Shown piece by piece: positions 12,831 to 22,743 of a stretch of 64,000 nucleotides of DNA. Both the position numbers and the translations under genes were made by a program. Every line of letters starts with the position of its first letter. Position 1 is the first letter of the stretch. The notes beneath the pieces were generated by a model. The model searched no databases, was not told the DNA's origin, and saw nothing but the letters and a program-made list of their open reading frames with translations. Source of the stretch: Petunia secreta (lineage: Eukaryota; Streptophyta; Magnoliopsida; Solanales; Solanaceae). The stretch spans positions 28,494,001 through 28,558,000 of the forward strand of contig JARKIP010000011.1 of NCBI GenBank assembly GCA_029990175.1, given 5' to 3'.

Positions 12831-14558
12831 TCAAAGACTTCTAGAAGTCCCAGCTACAACAGGTTCAGCCTGCACAACCACATCACAACTCAACAAAGTG
12901 ACAACCCCAATCTTCTCATTTTTGGTAGCCTTTTCAACCTTTGACAAAGAAACCCCAAACATCTCAAACAAATCAGTTAGAATAAACCCATAAGGGAGAG
13001 CGTGCTTCTTTTTCCTTTTAAAAACCCTCTGAATCAGATGAATTATGAACATAGGCCAATTAATCTGTTTTTCAGAGTCAAGTAGTTCCATAAGGACCAG
13101 GTCCAAAAAACTTGCTATTCCCCTCTTTTCTTGCCTGGGAAACATAACCTTGTTCACAAACTCAAACAATAAATGATGGTGAAGGTGCATCTCACTCTTC
13201 TCAATTGCTCTGGGTTCTTCCTCATTAGGATTTTCTGCAAACTTAAAAGTTATTTCTAGGGCTATGGAAAGGTTATTCAAGTCAGGCCATTCCCTTTTGA
13301 TGTAGCAATCATAACCAATAGAGACAGTCTGTAAAATCTCACCCAGTTCCTTTGCATGTAATCTCCTTGTCATTGATGGAGCTGGTAACCCTGCCTTAAT
13401 CAATGGTGCAGTTGAAGAAAAATTCAACCACCTGATCTCTGGCCAATTTCCCTCCAATGTTAAGGACCATGTCCTTCCAGCCCTGTTTATCTAGTTTTTA
13501 CAACAACCAGATCATTCCTTCTTCCTCCACATCTGCAAGCACGCTTCCCTTCAATAATTTTCTTTTCTCAAAGTCAACATGCTCAGGTTTTTCCAGCTTC
13601 AATCTCACTATTTTCATCCTCAACCTCATCCTATTCAGGCTCTGTCTCCTCATCCACTAATTTTCTAATAGATGATCTGGTTCTTTTGGAAGTAGGACCA
13701 GCACTAGAGGATTCTCCATCAGTCTTTGGAGACATCCTTTGAGATGATTTCCTCTTCCTAGTCAAAGGAACAGTTTCTTTCAGTTCTTCCTCAGACTCCT
13801 CCTCAACTTCAATAACAGGTTCAGGCACCTGTTTCTGTTTGCCCTTCCTACTTCTCTCAAGAGATTTTGCCATTCTCTCATCAGCAGCCCTTGCACTACC
13901 CCTAGTCCTTCTAACACTACTAGTAGGGATTTGAGCAGAAGGAACAGTTCCTTTAGCCTGTTCAGAACTTTCACCTTGGTTTTTCTTCTTTAGCCCAGGT
14001 TTATAGCTTTCATTGATTTTCTTAAGTCTGGCATTAATAGCAGTAAGCTTTTTAGCGTCAACAGGGCCATGTTTCTCCAACTTTCATTTCATTCCCATTA
14101 CATTTATAAAATCAATTATAGGCCTATCACTGTCACTTACACCATCACTATCATCAGCAATATCATCAACATCTACCATGTTCACATCCTTTATGAGTGC
14201 TTTAGGAGCAACCATAGGAGACCCTGGAGACCCATGCATGAGAGCCTCTAAACCCTTCACTGAAGCCCTAAAACCCTCAATTCCTCATTTTCCCCCTCAC
14301 TCTCATACACATTGAGGGGTTTAGTATAATTCACTTGAAATTGATACACAAGCATTGCTCAAGACAAATCCTCAACTTGTTCTAAAGTTTCAGCAATAGA
14401 GGAACTGATCCTTCCCCCTAAGTTTCAGATTTAGGGTTTTGAGGGTCTGGATTTTCTGGGAATGGTGATGAAGTGGTGTCCATGGGTGAAGTTGGTTTAG
14501 TTACTGGGTTTTGTTCGGTGGTAGGGGTAGAAGAAGAAGCTTCAGGTGCAAGAGACAT
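12831..14558 (-). pseudogene. env-like ORF of SIRE-type Copia, broken (right copy)
   Basis: The start codon is at 14,558-14,556. The frame is lost after about 46 codons, is open again at 14,080-13,631 (charged central segment) and at 13,457-12,831 (208-codon C-terminal segment). The breaks match those of the other two copies, so the ORF was already dead before the array expanded. Small differences (for example EETEPE for EETKPE) separate this copy from the other two. Function unknown; the name reflects its post-pol position. Confidence 0.55.
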
Positions 14559-15141
14559 GGAAACTATACGTTTGAGAAGATAATTCACAACTCTTTCTGA
14601 AATTTTGAAAAACTTGAAGGAAAATAATGTGAGATGAGAAGGTGTGTGTATGATTATATAGGAGTGAATTTAGCAGTAGATTTTGAGTAGGAAACTGATT
14701 CACTTACCTCATTAATTGAATTTCATACGTTAAAGGACACTCGGACGTCTCCCAAAAAGAGCCGTTATGATTTGAGAGTTTAGGTGGAATTGGGAACTGG
14801 TTCTTTGATTGGACTGTTTTTCAGAAAGTAGAACTCAAGTGGGATTCTACTTAGTCTAGTTACCTACAACCTTTTAACTCTAATAAAATCTGAATAAAAT
14901 CGGAGTACATACCTGAGAATGTATCAAAGGAACAGTTTCCACACCCAATATTAATCACTTTGCATAATCTGAAATTCTAAGAAAATAAGGGTAATATTAT
15001 TAAAACATTTGCAACTTAAGTAGAAATCATGGCATAGAGTATGCATTTAAGTATGAGACTGAGCTGAACTTCTAATTAACTTTAATAAATTCCTTTTTAA
15101 GCCAAATTTTCTAGCCAATTTAGAAAAGAAGCTAAGTAGAC

Positions 15142-16679
15142 TTAGGTGAATTTAATCATCCTTAGTTCTAGTATGTTCCTTTCAAAATTATCCCTACTTA
15201 AGGCCATTGTAAAAATATCAGCTATTTTCTTATCAGTGGGGCAAAAAGCTATAGTGATCAAACCCTTCTCATAATTGTCCCTCAAAAAGTGATGCCTTAT
15301 GTCAATATGTTTTGTTCTCTTGTGATACACTGGATTCTTAGTCATGTTAATTGCACTAGTGTTATCACAATAGATAGGAACAGTTCCTATACCAACACCT
15401 AAATCCTGTAACTGTTGTTTAATCCACAATAATTGAGAACAACATGAGGCAGCTGCCACATACTCAGCTTCTACAGTGGAAAGAGCCATTGAATTTTGCT
15501 TCTTGGTTTCCTATGAAACCAAACACTCACCAAAAAAAAATGTGCCATACCTGAGGTACTTTTCCTATCCACCAGAAAACTTGCATAGTCGGCATCAGTA
15601 TATCTAAAAGGATTAAAATTTCCACCTTTTGGATACCAAAGACCCAAGGAGCATGCTCCTTTCATATATCTAAGAATTCTTCTTACAGCTTTCAAGTGTG
15701 ATTCCTTTGGATCTAATTGAAATCTAGCACATAAACCAACAATAAATACAATATCAGGTCTACTAGCAGTAAGGTAAAGTAAAGAACCAATTATGCCTCT
15801 ATACAATTTTTGATCAAATGAATTACCATCTTCATCAAGGTCTAATTTAGTGGCAATGGAAATTGGAGTGTCAATTTGCTTAGCATGATCCATGTCAAAT
15901 CTTTTAAGAAGTTTCATTACATATTTTTGTTGGTGGATCATAGTTCTATTTGAGGTTTGCTTGATTTGTAAACCCATAATGAAATTGAGTTCACCCATCA
16001 TACTCATCTCAAATTCACTCCCCATCAAGCTTGAAAATTCCTTACTTAAATTTTCACAAGTAGCACCAAAGATTATATCATCTACATAGATTTGAACAAT
16101 TAAGAGATGCTTACCTTTTTCTTTTAAAAACAAAGTTCTATCTATTTTACCTCTCTAGTATCCATGTTGAAGTAGGAATTTGGACAAACGTTTATAGCAA
16201 GCTCTTGGTACCTGTTTGAGTCCATACAATGCCTTGTCCAACTTGTAAACATGCTCCGGGAACTGTTCATTCTCAAAACCAGGTGGTTGTTTGACATACA
16301 CTTCTTTCTTCAAATAGCTATTCAGGAATTCACTCTTCACATTTGATGTAGAGTGAAGTTCATGTAGTCTTATTGCTTTCAGTCTTGCCACTGGAGCAAA
16401 AGTCTCATCATAGTCAATGTCTTCCTCTTGGATATATCCCTGAACAACCAATCTAGCTTTATTTCTTGTTACCATGCCATCTTCATCAAGTTTGCTCCTG
16501 AATACCCATTTTGTACCTATGATGGACCTGTTCTTAGGTTTGGGTTCCAGGTGCCAAACTTGACTCCTTTGAAATTGATTTAATTCCTCCTGCAAAGCAT
16601 TTATCCCATCTGCATCCTGCAGTGCGTCTTTTATATTTTTAGGTTCAAACAGAGATAGAAATGCACTAAAGGCACACAA
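15142..16679 (-). pseudogene. Copia reverse transcriptase and RNase H (right copy)
   Basis: The RT N-terminal half is open at 16,679-16,155, with GTKWVFRSKLDEDG, NKARLVVQGY, DYDETFAPVARLKAIR and VYKLDKALYGLKQVPRA. Between the last two motifs a short segment is garbled, with loss of the usual QMDVKSAFLNG spacing. RT resumes at 16,133 with the active-site motif YVDDIIFG and runs to 15,471. RNase H follows at 15,489-15,142 (MALSTVEAEYVAAAS through IADIFTMALSRDNFE). A 9-base run where the other copies have 8 gives a different frameshift at the RT/RNase H boundary. This copy retains the palm motif that the tandem junction removed from the others. Confidence 0.9.
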
Positions 16680-16779
16680 GTTATGATTCTTTACTACAGA
16701 TCTTGTTTGAATCCCAGCTGATTTATATGAAATTATCTGACTACAGGATGTGAGCCTTGATACCTATAAGGCTTGAGTA

Positions 16780-18127
16780 TCAGTCCATCCTGTGTGTTTT
16801 CATGCTGAGGAACAGGTCCTGATGTGGTAGCATTGCCAGATTGAGAAGTGGGTACAACATTTGTTCCCCTGTCTCTGTGCTACCCTTCTCAGTTTCAATT
16901 TGAGGAACAATTCCTTGTGATTCTTTTCTCATAGATTCCCTTGACACTGATTGCATTTGTTGAGGAATAGGTTCATCATGCCTCAACATTCCAATTTCTT
17001 CATCCTCATGTACATATTCTTGAGATAAATTCTCAGCTTCGTCAAACTTAATGTGCATACTTTCTTCTATTTTCATAGTTTTCTTGTTAAACACTCTGTA
17101 AGACTTGCTATTTAAAGAATAACCAACAAAGACTCCTCATCACTTCTAGGATCAAAGTTTCCGAAGGCATATTTTCTATTATTGTGAATGAAACATTTAC
17201 AACCAAAAGCCCTAAGATGTGAGATGTTAGGTTTTCTTCCTTTAAGTAACTCATAGGGGGTCTTTTCAAGTAGTGGTCTTGTCATACATCTATTTTATAT
17301 ATAGCAAGCAGTGTTTATAGCCTCAGCTCAAAAACTTTGCGAAAGATTTTCAAACAACAACATGGTTCTAGCCATTTCTTCTAAGGTTCTATTTTTCCTT
17401 TCAACTACTCTATTTTGTTGTGGAGTTCTAGATGATGAAACATTATGATCAATGTCATTTTCATTACAGAAGTTAAATAACATCTAATTTTCAAATTCAG
17501 TTCTGTGATCTGATCTAGTAGCAACAATGTGACTATCTAAAGTTTTTTGAGCTTTCTTAGCAAATATAGAAAATACATTAAATACTTTTTTCGTAGATGC
17601 AAGAAAAATAGTCCAAGTAAATCTAGAATAATCATCAACTAGTACCATATCTTACCCCCACGTCTCATTGTTCTCATTGGTCCACAAAGATCCATATGGA
17701 CCAGTTTCAAAGGCTTTGTAGTACTAACCTATTTCTTGGGTTTAAAAGAAGATTTTACCCGCTTCCCCCTAGCACAAGCCTCACAAACTCTTTCTTATTT
17801 GAAGTTAATGTTAGGAAGACCTAGCACCAAGTCCTTAGAAATAAGTTTATTCAACTGTGAAAGGCTAGCATGACTAAGTCTTTTGCGCCATAGGAGGGGA
17901 TCAGTTTGCATCACACTTAGACAACTCATGCTACCATCAACTAGTGATAAGAGGTCTACTTTGTATATATTTCCATGTCTATTCCCTGCAAATAATCTCT
18001 CCAGATGCTTGGTTAGTTACAGTACCACCAATAGAAGAGAAATTCATATTGTTACCTTTGTCACACAATTGAGATATACTCAATAAACAATGCTTCAATC
18101 CATCTACCAGAAATACATTATCAATGT
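16780..18127 (-). pseudogene. Copia integrase region, heavily broken (right copy)
   Basis: Conceptual translation of the minus strand shows a GAG-pre-integrase-like start near 18,110, then fragments of the integrase core (DDYSRFTWTIFL near 17,640, RSDHRTEFEN near 17,500, and a TPQQNRVVERKNRTLEEMAR stretch near 17,400). The C-terminal linker follows (HLRAFGCKCFIHNN near 17,190) and an open piece at 17,094-16,780 with FNKKTMKIEESMH. Stops occur in every segment. Integrase normally inserts the cDNA copy into the genome; this one cannot be made. The sequence loses similarity to Copia near 18,127. Confidence 0.8.
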
Positions 18128-19333
18128 TTCAGCAGAAGTACAAGGTCAATAAGAGATGAGCCAAGATTGATCACAACTGGGTGGTGGTATAGACCCGAGC
18201 AGACGTCCTTGATCAGGTTAAGGCTAGGTCTCTGAATCTTGATGAATAAGTTAAAGAAATTGCGAAGGAATCCGCCCAATGTAAGTTATGCTTGAATTCT
18301 TTGCCTTTAGAAGATAAATCTGACACCTCTGAGGATGAGAAAGGTTATGACGCCAACTTACATGGGAGGTTGGAGATGAATATAATATAGAGAGAACTCA
18401 ACTTAAGACCCCATGGATGACACTCCAGCTTCTTGATATTGTATGCCTTTTGTTGTCATTTTTTATGTGTTTTAAGTTTTGTCCTCCGGGCATGTAAATA
18501 GTGTTTTCTAGGTATGTCTAGCATTTTAACTTTCTCTTGAGCATACTTGCTAGTTTATTATAAAAGTTATCGGATCATGATTGATCATTTTACTCGGACC
18601 GTAAATTTTGTGTATAATAATGATGTATCATTCTTATGTAGGTAATAATAGAAGATTTTAGGTTTGAGCATTATTTTGGGAGAAAACATTTCCAAGCGCA
18701 ATTAAGTTTTGTGAGTAGCTAGGGATATTTGAGAAGCAACGTCTCTGAATACCTTAAACATTTTAATTGGGTATGAGAGAAATGGCGTCTCCAGATACCA
18801 TAAATATTTTAATCATGTATGAGGAGAAAAGGCGTCTTCAGATACCATAAACAGTTTAGTCGGGTATGAAGGAAAAAGGCATCTCTGGATACTATGAACA
18901 TTTTAACTGGGTATGAGGCGAAATGTGTCTCCGGATACCATAAATATTTTCATGGGGTATGAAGGGAAAGGCGTCTCTAAATACCATAAATATTTTAATC
19001 AAGTATGAGGGGAAGAAGCATCTCCAGGTACCATAAACATTTTAATCGGGTAATGAGCCCATGTTAAAACCGTTGTGGGGCGTAAAATTATATTATATGG
19101 ATGCCATTATTAGGCACGATGTACATTTTATAAAGATGCCATTATAAGGCAAGTACATTTTATGTTGTAAGGGCGGTCATGGGGCATAAAATATATATTC
19201 TAAGTGGACCCTTAATGCAAAGTTTCATGTCCATCCAAAGTATAACTTGATGCTATAAAACTAATAGAAGTATCCAACATTATGTATGTGCATACTCCCC
19301 CTAAATGCTTGAGCTTGAGAGCTTGAAAGTTTG
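18128..19333 (+). pseudogene. Remnant probably continuing the gypsy-type transposon region, plus strand
   Basis: Immediately right of the truncated Copia, a plus-strand frame reads LDQVKARSLNLDE, then KEIAKESAQCKLCLNSL and an acidic stretch. This resembles the C-terminal coiled/acidic end of the same plant transposon ORF type seen at 2,725-4,886. The simplest reading is that the Copia inserted between the two parts. After about 18,400 no coding sense is visible; the stretch is A/T-rich, includes the 47-bp minisatellite, and ends near a C-rich tract (CTCCCCCTAAATGC) at about 19,293. Moderate to low confidence in identity. Confidence 0.35.
18736..19057. repeat. 47-bp minisatellite, about 7 copies
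   Basis: The consensus of the start of the unit is GGCGTCTCCAGATACCATAA, followed by a TATTTTAATC core and GGGTATGAGG(A/G)GAAAA. Seven copies follow each other with 10-25% divergence. No ORF spans them. They lie in the untranslated or LTR-like part of the remnant. Confidence 0.85.
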
Positions 19334-19399
19334 AGTACTTGTTTGTGATGTGGGCGTTGATCCTGGGCTAGCAGTGCCTTTTGTCTGGTATCCTTAGAA

Positions 19400-19859
19400 G
19401 TCACTTGTTCTCCATTGTGTTCCTTCGGTCCATCTCCTGAAATAGAGGAAGAATTGAGATGGGAACATTATTGATAGCTGCACTAGGCTTTTAAGTCAGA
19501 ATATTTTGGACATGGCCGAAACTATTGTTGGTTCCGAGTGGTGTCGTGTGTCATACTTAATCATTCAAATAAATTATGCATGTCCTTCACAAATGATTGG
19601 GAACTACTGTTGGTTCACTTTTATGGTGACTTCGGCATATCACTTAGCTTTTGTGAAGGTGGCCCCATTGACCTCACACCCACCTGAGATAACGTTGGCA
19701 TTTCTTTTAGGGGACGAAGCACTAGGAGGTTATTGGTTGTTTTTGTTTTTCTCATAAGTCTGTTTGCCTTTGTCACTGAACAAGTCCTTCAACTAACCTT
19801 TCTTTTAGGTCTGCAAACCCATAGCGTAGTGCCTTACACTCGTCAATGCTATACCTAGA
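19400..19859 (-). pseudogene. Gypsy gag C-terminus/protease remnant, part left of the hAT insertion
   Basis: On the minus strand the frame nearest the hAT reads SIDECKALRYGFADLKERL, the end of a gag zinc-knuckle region. It then passes FSDKGKQTYEK-like codons and PKRNANVISGGCEVNGATFT near 19,700-19,640, a signature of the gag/protease junction of plant Gypsy elements. Beyond that it is scrambled by stops down to about 19,400. Its other half lies at 44,593-46,074 on the far side of the hAT, and the reading frame is continuous across the empty site. This orients the Gypsy element right-to-left. Confidence 0.7.
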
Positions 19860-19877
19860 ATCACGATTAAGGGTGGC
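19860..19877. other. Left hAT end: 8-bp target duplication plus terminal inverted repeat
   Basis: ATCACGAT at 19,860-19,867 is followed by TAAGGGTGGC (19,868-19,877). The mirror arrangement occurs at 44,583-44,600. Confidence 0.9.
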
Positions 19878-20060
19878 TAACGGTCCGGTTTTGACCGGAC
19901 CGGACCGGAATCGGGCCGGAAACCGGCTCGGACCGGTTGAAACCGGACCGTTGGCCACTAACGGCCCCCGATCCCGGTACCGAACCGGTGGCTCGAAAAA
20001 AAACCGGGAGGACCGGATAAATTTGGGACCGGAACCGGCCCGGACCGGACCGGTCAAAAA
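19878..20060. repeat. Left subterminal CCGG-rich region of hAT
   Basis: This is a dense series of CCGGACCGG, CCGGTTTTGACCGG and related motifs in both orientations, ending in an A-run. Such repeats at hAT ends act as transposase-binding sites in known family members; here that is inference. The apparent ORFs through it are low-complexity artefacts. Confidence 0.8.
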
Positions 20061-20594
20061 AATAAAAAAAAAAAAAAACAAAAAACTGCCCGTTTCTAGC
20101 CGTTGGACAACGGCTATTTTGACCTCCTAGCCGTTGTCCAACGGCCAAATACACCCCATAACCACCCCATAACCACCCCTAACTATTTTTTTTCTATAAA
20201 TACCCCATTATTTCATCATATTTTTCACACAAATCTTCTAATTCTCTCTAATTTTCTACAATATTGCTATTGTTCTACTTTGGCTATTTGTTAAAAATTT
20301 ATAATTTGGCTACTTTATCAAGTTCTATTTGGAGTTTCTATCAAAGTTATATTGTGCTACTTGGTGAAGTTTATAAATATCAAGTATTGGGTTAATTGGA
20401 GGCGCTACGTGGTTGAAAATATCAATTTGGCTATTTTTGCAATTTTTTGATTATCAAGTATTCAACTAATTAATTGAAGTGGAGGCTCAAGTTTCAACTT
20501 CACCTCAATTATACGGTTATATTTGGTTGGTCGTTCCTACTTCTACTCTTTTATTATTTTTTTGTCATATATATTTATTTTATTTGCTATTATT
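20061..20594 (+). promoter_or_regulatory. Probable promoter and leader of the first BED ORF
   Basis: Two imperfect dyads, GCCGTTGGACAACGGC and GCCGTTGTCCAACGGC, lie at about 20,099-20,146. A TATA-like CTATAAATACC follows near 20,195. A C/A-rich leader leads to ATG 20,595. The same arrangement (dyad, TATA, leader, ATG) recurs before the second BED ORF. TCCAACGGCC at 20,137-20,146 fits the plant MSA consensus YCYAACGGYY. Confidence 0.45.
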
Positions 20595-21344
20595 ATGTCT
20601 CAACGAGGTTCAATTGGAACTAGTAGTGGGGGGCGGGCACGTGGTCGTAGGGGAAATAGGGGTAAAGAAATTGCTGGTAGTTCTAGTCGGAATACCCACC
20701 ACATAGATGATTCTCAACATTATCATAATATTAGCGCTGATAATATACTTGATCACGAAATATTAGAAACACGATATGGGAATCAATGCGGGGGTAATTT
20801 AGAAGAAACACCTGAATTTCAAGCTAGTCCACCCGAAGTTCAGTCGGACTTGCCTCCTGAACCTCCTACTAGAAGTAGAATACCGGCTAAACGTAAGGAT
20901 AGATCTGATGTGTGGGATTTTGCATCAAAGAATGTTGAAGCGCAGACGGCCTCCTGCGGGCTTTGTGATAAGGTGTGGGTTTTTAGAACTGGGGGTAATG
21001 AGGGTGGGACGGGTAAACTTAGGAAGCACTTACAAAATAAACATCCTAAAGAATGGGCAACGCGGGCGGGTGGTATATATTTAGGGACCGAACATGGGGG
21101 AGTAGCGCATGATTCTTCTTCGGGTATCCAAGCAAGAATTAACCATTTAACAGGAGGGCTTCTTACTTATGATAAACAAAAGGATAGGGAAGAAATTGCT
21201 AAACTAGTTGCCCTCGAGGGTTTACCTTATAGTTTTCCTTCTTCTACTGGTTTTGTTCGTTATGTTCAGGCTGTATATAATTGCTCCAAGTCTTGGAATT
21301 CAATCACAACTATTGTCTTCATACTATTTATTTTTAATTTATAG
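20595..21344 (+). CDS. BED-type zinc-finger protein, N-terminal part of a hAT transposase
   Basis: The start chosen is ATG 20,595 (MSQRGSIGTSSGG). An upstream in-frame ATG at 20,523 adds only a hydrophobic tail that is probably untranslated leader. The protein is about 249 residues. A basic Gly/Arg-rich N-terminus is followed by an acidic/Pro-rich linker and then a BED finger at about residues 108-155. In it, DVWDFAS, the pair C-GLC and the closing H-LQNKH place the C2H2 ligands. BED fingers bind DNA in hAT transposases and derived host regulators. After the finger comes GGLLTYDKQKDREEIAKLVA, the usual start of the hAT transposase body. The frame then runs into unrelated AT-rich sequence and ends, so the catalytic core and the hATC dimerisation domain are missing. 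Best read as a truncated transposase; a DNA-binding fragment could still be made. Confidence 0.7.
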   Translation: MSQRGSIGTSSGGRARGRRGNRGKEIAGSSSRNTHHIDDSQHYHNISADNILDHEILETRYGNQCGGNLEETPEFQASPPEVQSDLPPEPPTRSRIPAKRKDRSDVWDFASKNVEAQTASCGLCDKVWVFRTGGNEGGTGKLRKHLQNKHPKEWATRAGGIYLGTEHGGVAHDSSSGIQARINHLTGGLLTYDKQKDREEIAKLVALEGLPYSFPSSTGFVRYVQAVYNCSKSWNSITTIVFILFIFNL

Positions 21345-21667
21345 TTTGCGCAAAAAATACTACAATTAATTACTAGTTTGTAAATTAGTTCAAATATTGA
21401 ATTTTGAACTTAAAGAATTAATTCAAAAATTTGAATTTACTAAAATTAATTCAAAGTTTGAAACTTTGAATATTGAACATAACAAATTAATTCAAAACTA
21501 CAAGTTCAAATTATAAAAAATACTACAAGTTTTTTTATTCTAAGTTTAAACTTTAATATATAAAAGTAAAAACTAAATAATATTTTGTTGTAATATTTTT
21601 CAAAGTTTCCATCACTTTAAATAAAACTCAATGGAAAAATAAAAAAAAAAAAAAAAAAAAAACTTAT
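21345..21667. other. AT-rich stretch with no gene, inside hAT
   Basis: About 320 bp of A/T-rich sequence with repeated TTCAAA/GAATT motifs, ending in a run of about 22 A. I see no coding content. It lies between the truncated transposase and the second CCGG-rich block and may mark the joint between two related hAT copies. Confidence 0.6.
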
Positions 21668-21960
21668 TTGGGCCGAACTGCCGGACCGGACCGGACCGAA
21701 CCGGACCGGACCGGACCGAACCGGCATTTTGGCCCAACGGCTCTCTTTCAAATATAGCCGTTGGCCAACGGCCAAAAACGGCTATATTTGCCTATCACCC
21801 CCCCTAAACGCCCCCCATAACCCCCACAACCTATTTTTATCTATATATACCCTATTATTTCATCATTATATCACACAATTTACTATTTTATATCAATTTA
21901 TCTCTCAAATTACTCTCAAAGGCTATTTTCTAAATTTCTTCCAAAATCCAAACAATTATA
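21668..21960 (+). promoter_or_regulatory. Second CCGG block, CAACGG dyad, TATA and leader
   Basis: CCGGACCGG repeats (21,680-21,725) are followed by CCCAACGGCT at 21,733-21,742, a perfect 16-bp palindrome GCCGTTGGCCAACGGC at 21,758-21,773, and a TATATATACCC box near 21,843. A leader follows, very like that of the first BED ORF. It suggests that a second, related hAT 5' region is embedded here without its terminal inverted repeat. Confidence 0.5.
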
Positions 21961-22200
21961 ATGGCTGAAAATCAAGCTCCCGCTGCTCCCGCTGCTCCTG
22001 AACGAAGACGTCGTTCTATAGTGTGGGAACTTATTACGAAAGATACTGAATCTCAGAAAGCTAAATGTAACATCTGTAACAAAGAGTGGCAAGTTTACAC
22101 TGGACCCAACAATGGAGGGACGGAAAAGTTTAGGCAAAACTTAAAAAAAAACCACAGAACCGAATGGGATATAATAAATGGCTTTATTCCGCGTGATTGA
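21961..22200 (+). CDS. Short BED zinc-finger ORF, hAT-derived
   Basis: 79 residues starting MAENQAPAAPAAPERRRRS. A BED-type finger occupies residues 20-62: IVWELITKD, then CNIC, then a closing H that should be part of an H-x-H or H-x-C pair. FRQNLKKNH provides one clear His and the expected first His of the HLxxxH pair is replaced by Asn, so metal binding may be impaired. A stop follows at 22,200 right after the domain (NGFIPRD). No transposase core follows before the Ogre insertion at 22,391. It parallels the first BED ORF in promoter layout but is a different sequence. Could be a decayed transposase start or a stand-alone small BED peptide. Confidence 0.5.
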   Translation: MAENQAPAAPAAPERRRRSIVWELITKDTESQKAKCNICNKEWQVYTGPNNGGTEKFRQNLKKNHRTEWDIINGFIPRD

Positions 22201-22385
22201 AAATTTGAAGAGATGGCTACGGGAATATCTATTTCAATTATGTATTTTCGAATTTCTAGTTTATTTAGTATCTTTGTAATTTTTCGATTTCTAGTTTGTT
22301 TTGTCATTTCAATTATCTATTTCTCATTCAATAAACGTTTGTTTTGTTTCATAAACTTTACACTGATAAAGTAACAAACTAGAAG

Positions 22386-22390
22386 ACGTC
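22386..22390. other. Left target-site duplication of the Ogre/Tat element
   Basis: ACGTC immediately before the 5' LTR, matching ACGTC at 44,191-44,195. Five bases is the usual Gypsy duplication length. Confidence 0.92.
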
Positions 22391-22734
22391 TGTAATCACC
22401 TAATTTTGGCACTAGATAAGAAAATTGTTTAGAATAGTCGTATTAGATTTTTAGGACGTGTCGTCAAAATTTTTCCGTACGTCTAGTGTTTATTCTTAGC
22501 TAAATTTGTCTTTAATTAGGACAGAAAATATGAAAATACCAAAAAATTACTTGTTATCTGTTTAATTGTGATTCTACGTTTTAATTGTGATAGTATCGTG
22601 AATTTATGTGGTTTACATTATAATTAATTGTGTATGTTTTGTTAGTATAGACTCTTTTAATAGCCATTTTTGCAAAAATAAATAGCCCAATACCTAGCCC
22701 ATCAGCCCATTCAATACCCGAGCCCAAACCCACG

Positions 22735-22743
22735 CTATATAAA
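22735..22743 (+). promoter_or_regulatory. TATA-box candidate 1 in 5' LTR
   Basis: CTATATAAA in the context CACGCTATATAAACCCC. It is a good match to plant TATA boxes. The leader from here would be about 3.6 kb of LTR, which is long, so it competes with the candidate at 24,334. The same box lies at 40,539 in the 3' LTR. Confidence 0.4.

Larger units (their letters stand above)
1..16047. repeat. Tandem array of a chimeric retroelement unit
   Basis: Base 1 matches base 6,457 and base 13,323, so the same sequence recurs three times head to tail. Unit boundaries are sharp: at 2,724/2,725 and 9,180/9,181 the minus-strand Copia RT sequence stops after CCTTACTT and an unrelated plus-strand remnant begins. 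At the equivalent point in the third copy (16,047) the RT simply continues. The units are therefore 2,725-9,180 (6,456 bp) and 9,181-16,047 (6,867 bp), and a partial unit lies at the left edge. The length difference is mostly a 411-bp block inside the LTR, present only in the longer unit. By eye the units are nearly identical, with scattered single-base changes. The leftmost and middle copies share variants absent from the right copy, which suggests stepwise duplication. Confidence 0.9.
11342..18127 (-). mobile_element. Copia (SIRE/Maximus-like) element, right and longest copy, 5'-truncated
   Basis: This is the most complete of the three Copia copies. Reading leftwards from 18,127 it holds integrase, RT, RNase H, a spacer, the env-like ORF, a polypurine tract and a full 1,000-bp 3' LTR. 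Gag, protease and the 5' LTR are missing; the sequence changes to unrelated remnant at about 18,127. The pol-then-env-like order and the post-pol polypurine tract support the SIRE/Maximus lineage. Stops and frameshifts are spread through pol and env-like regions. It is the likely ancestor of the shorter tandem copies because only it runs past the unit junction at 16,047. Confidence 0.85.

Noticed and set aside
19773..20154. Overlapping ORFs through the CCGG repeats, rich in Arg/Pro/Gly
   Set aside because: Low-complexity translations of CCGGACCGG repeats in a hAT terminus, open in many frames at once.
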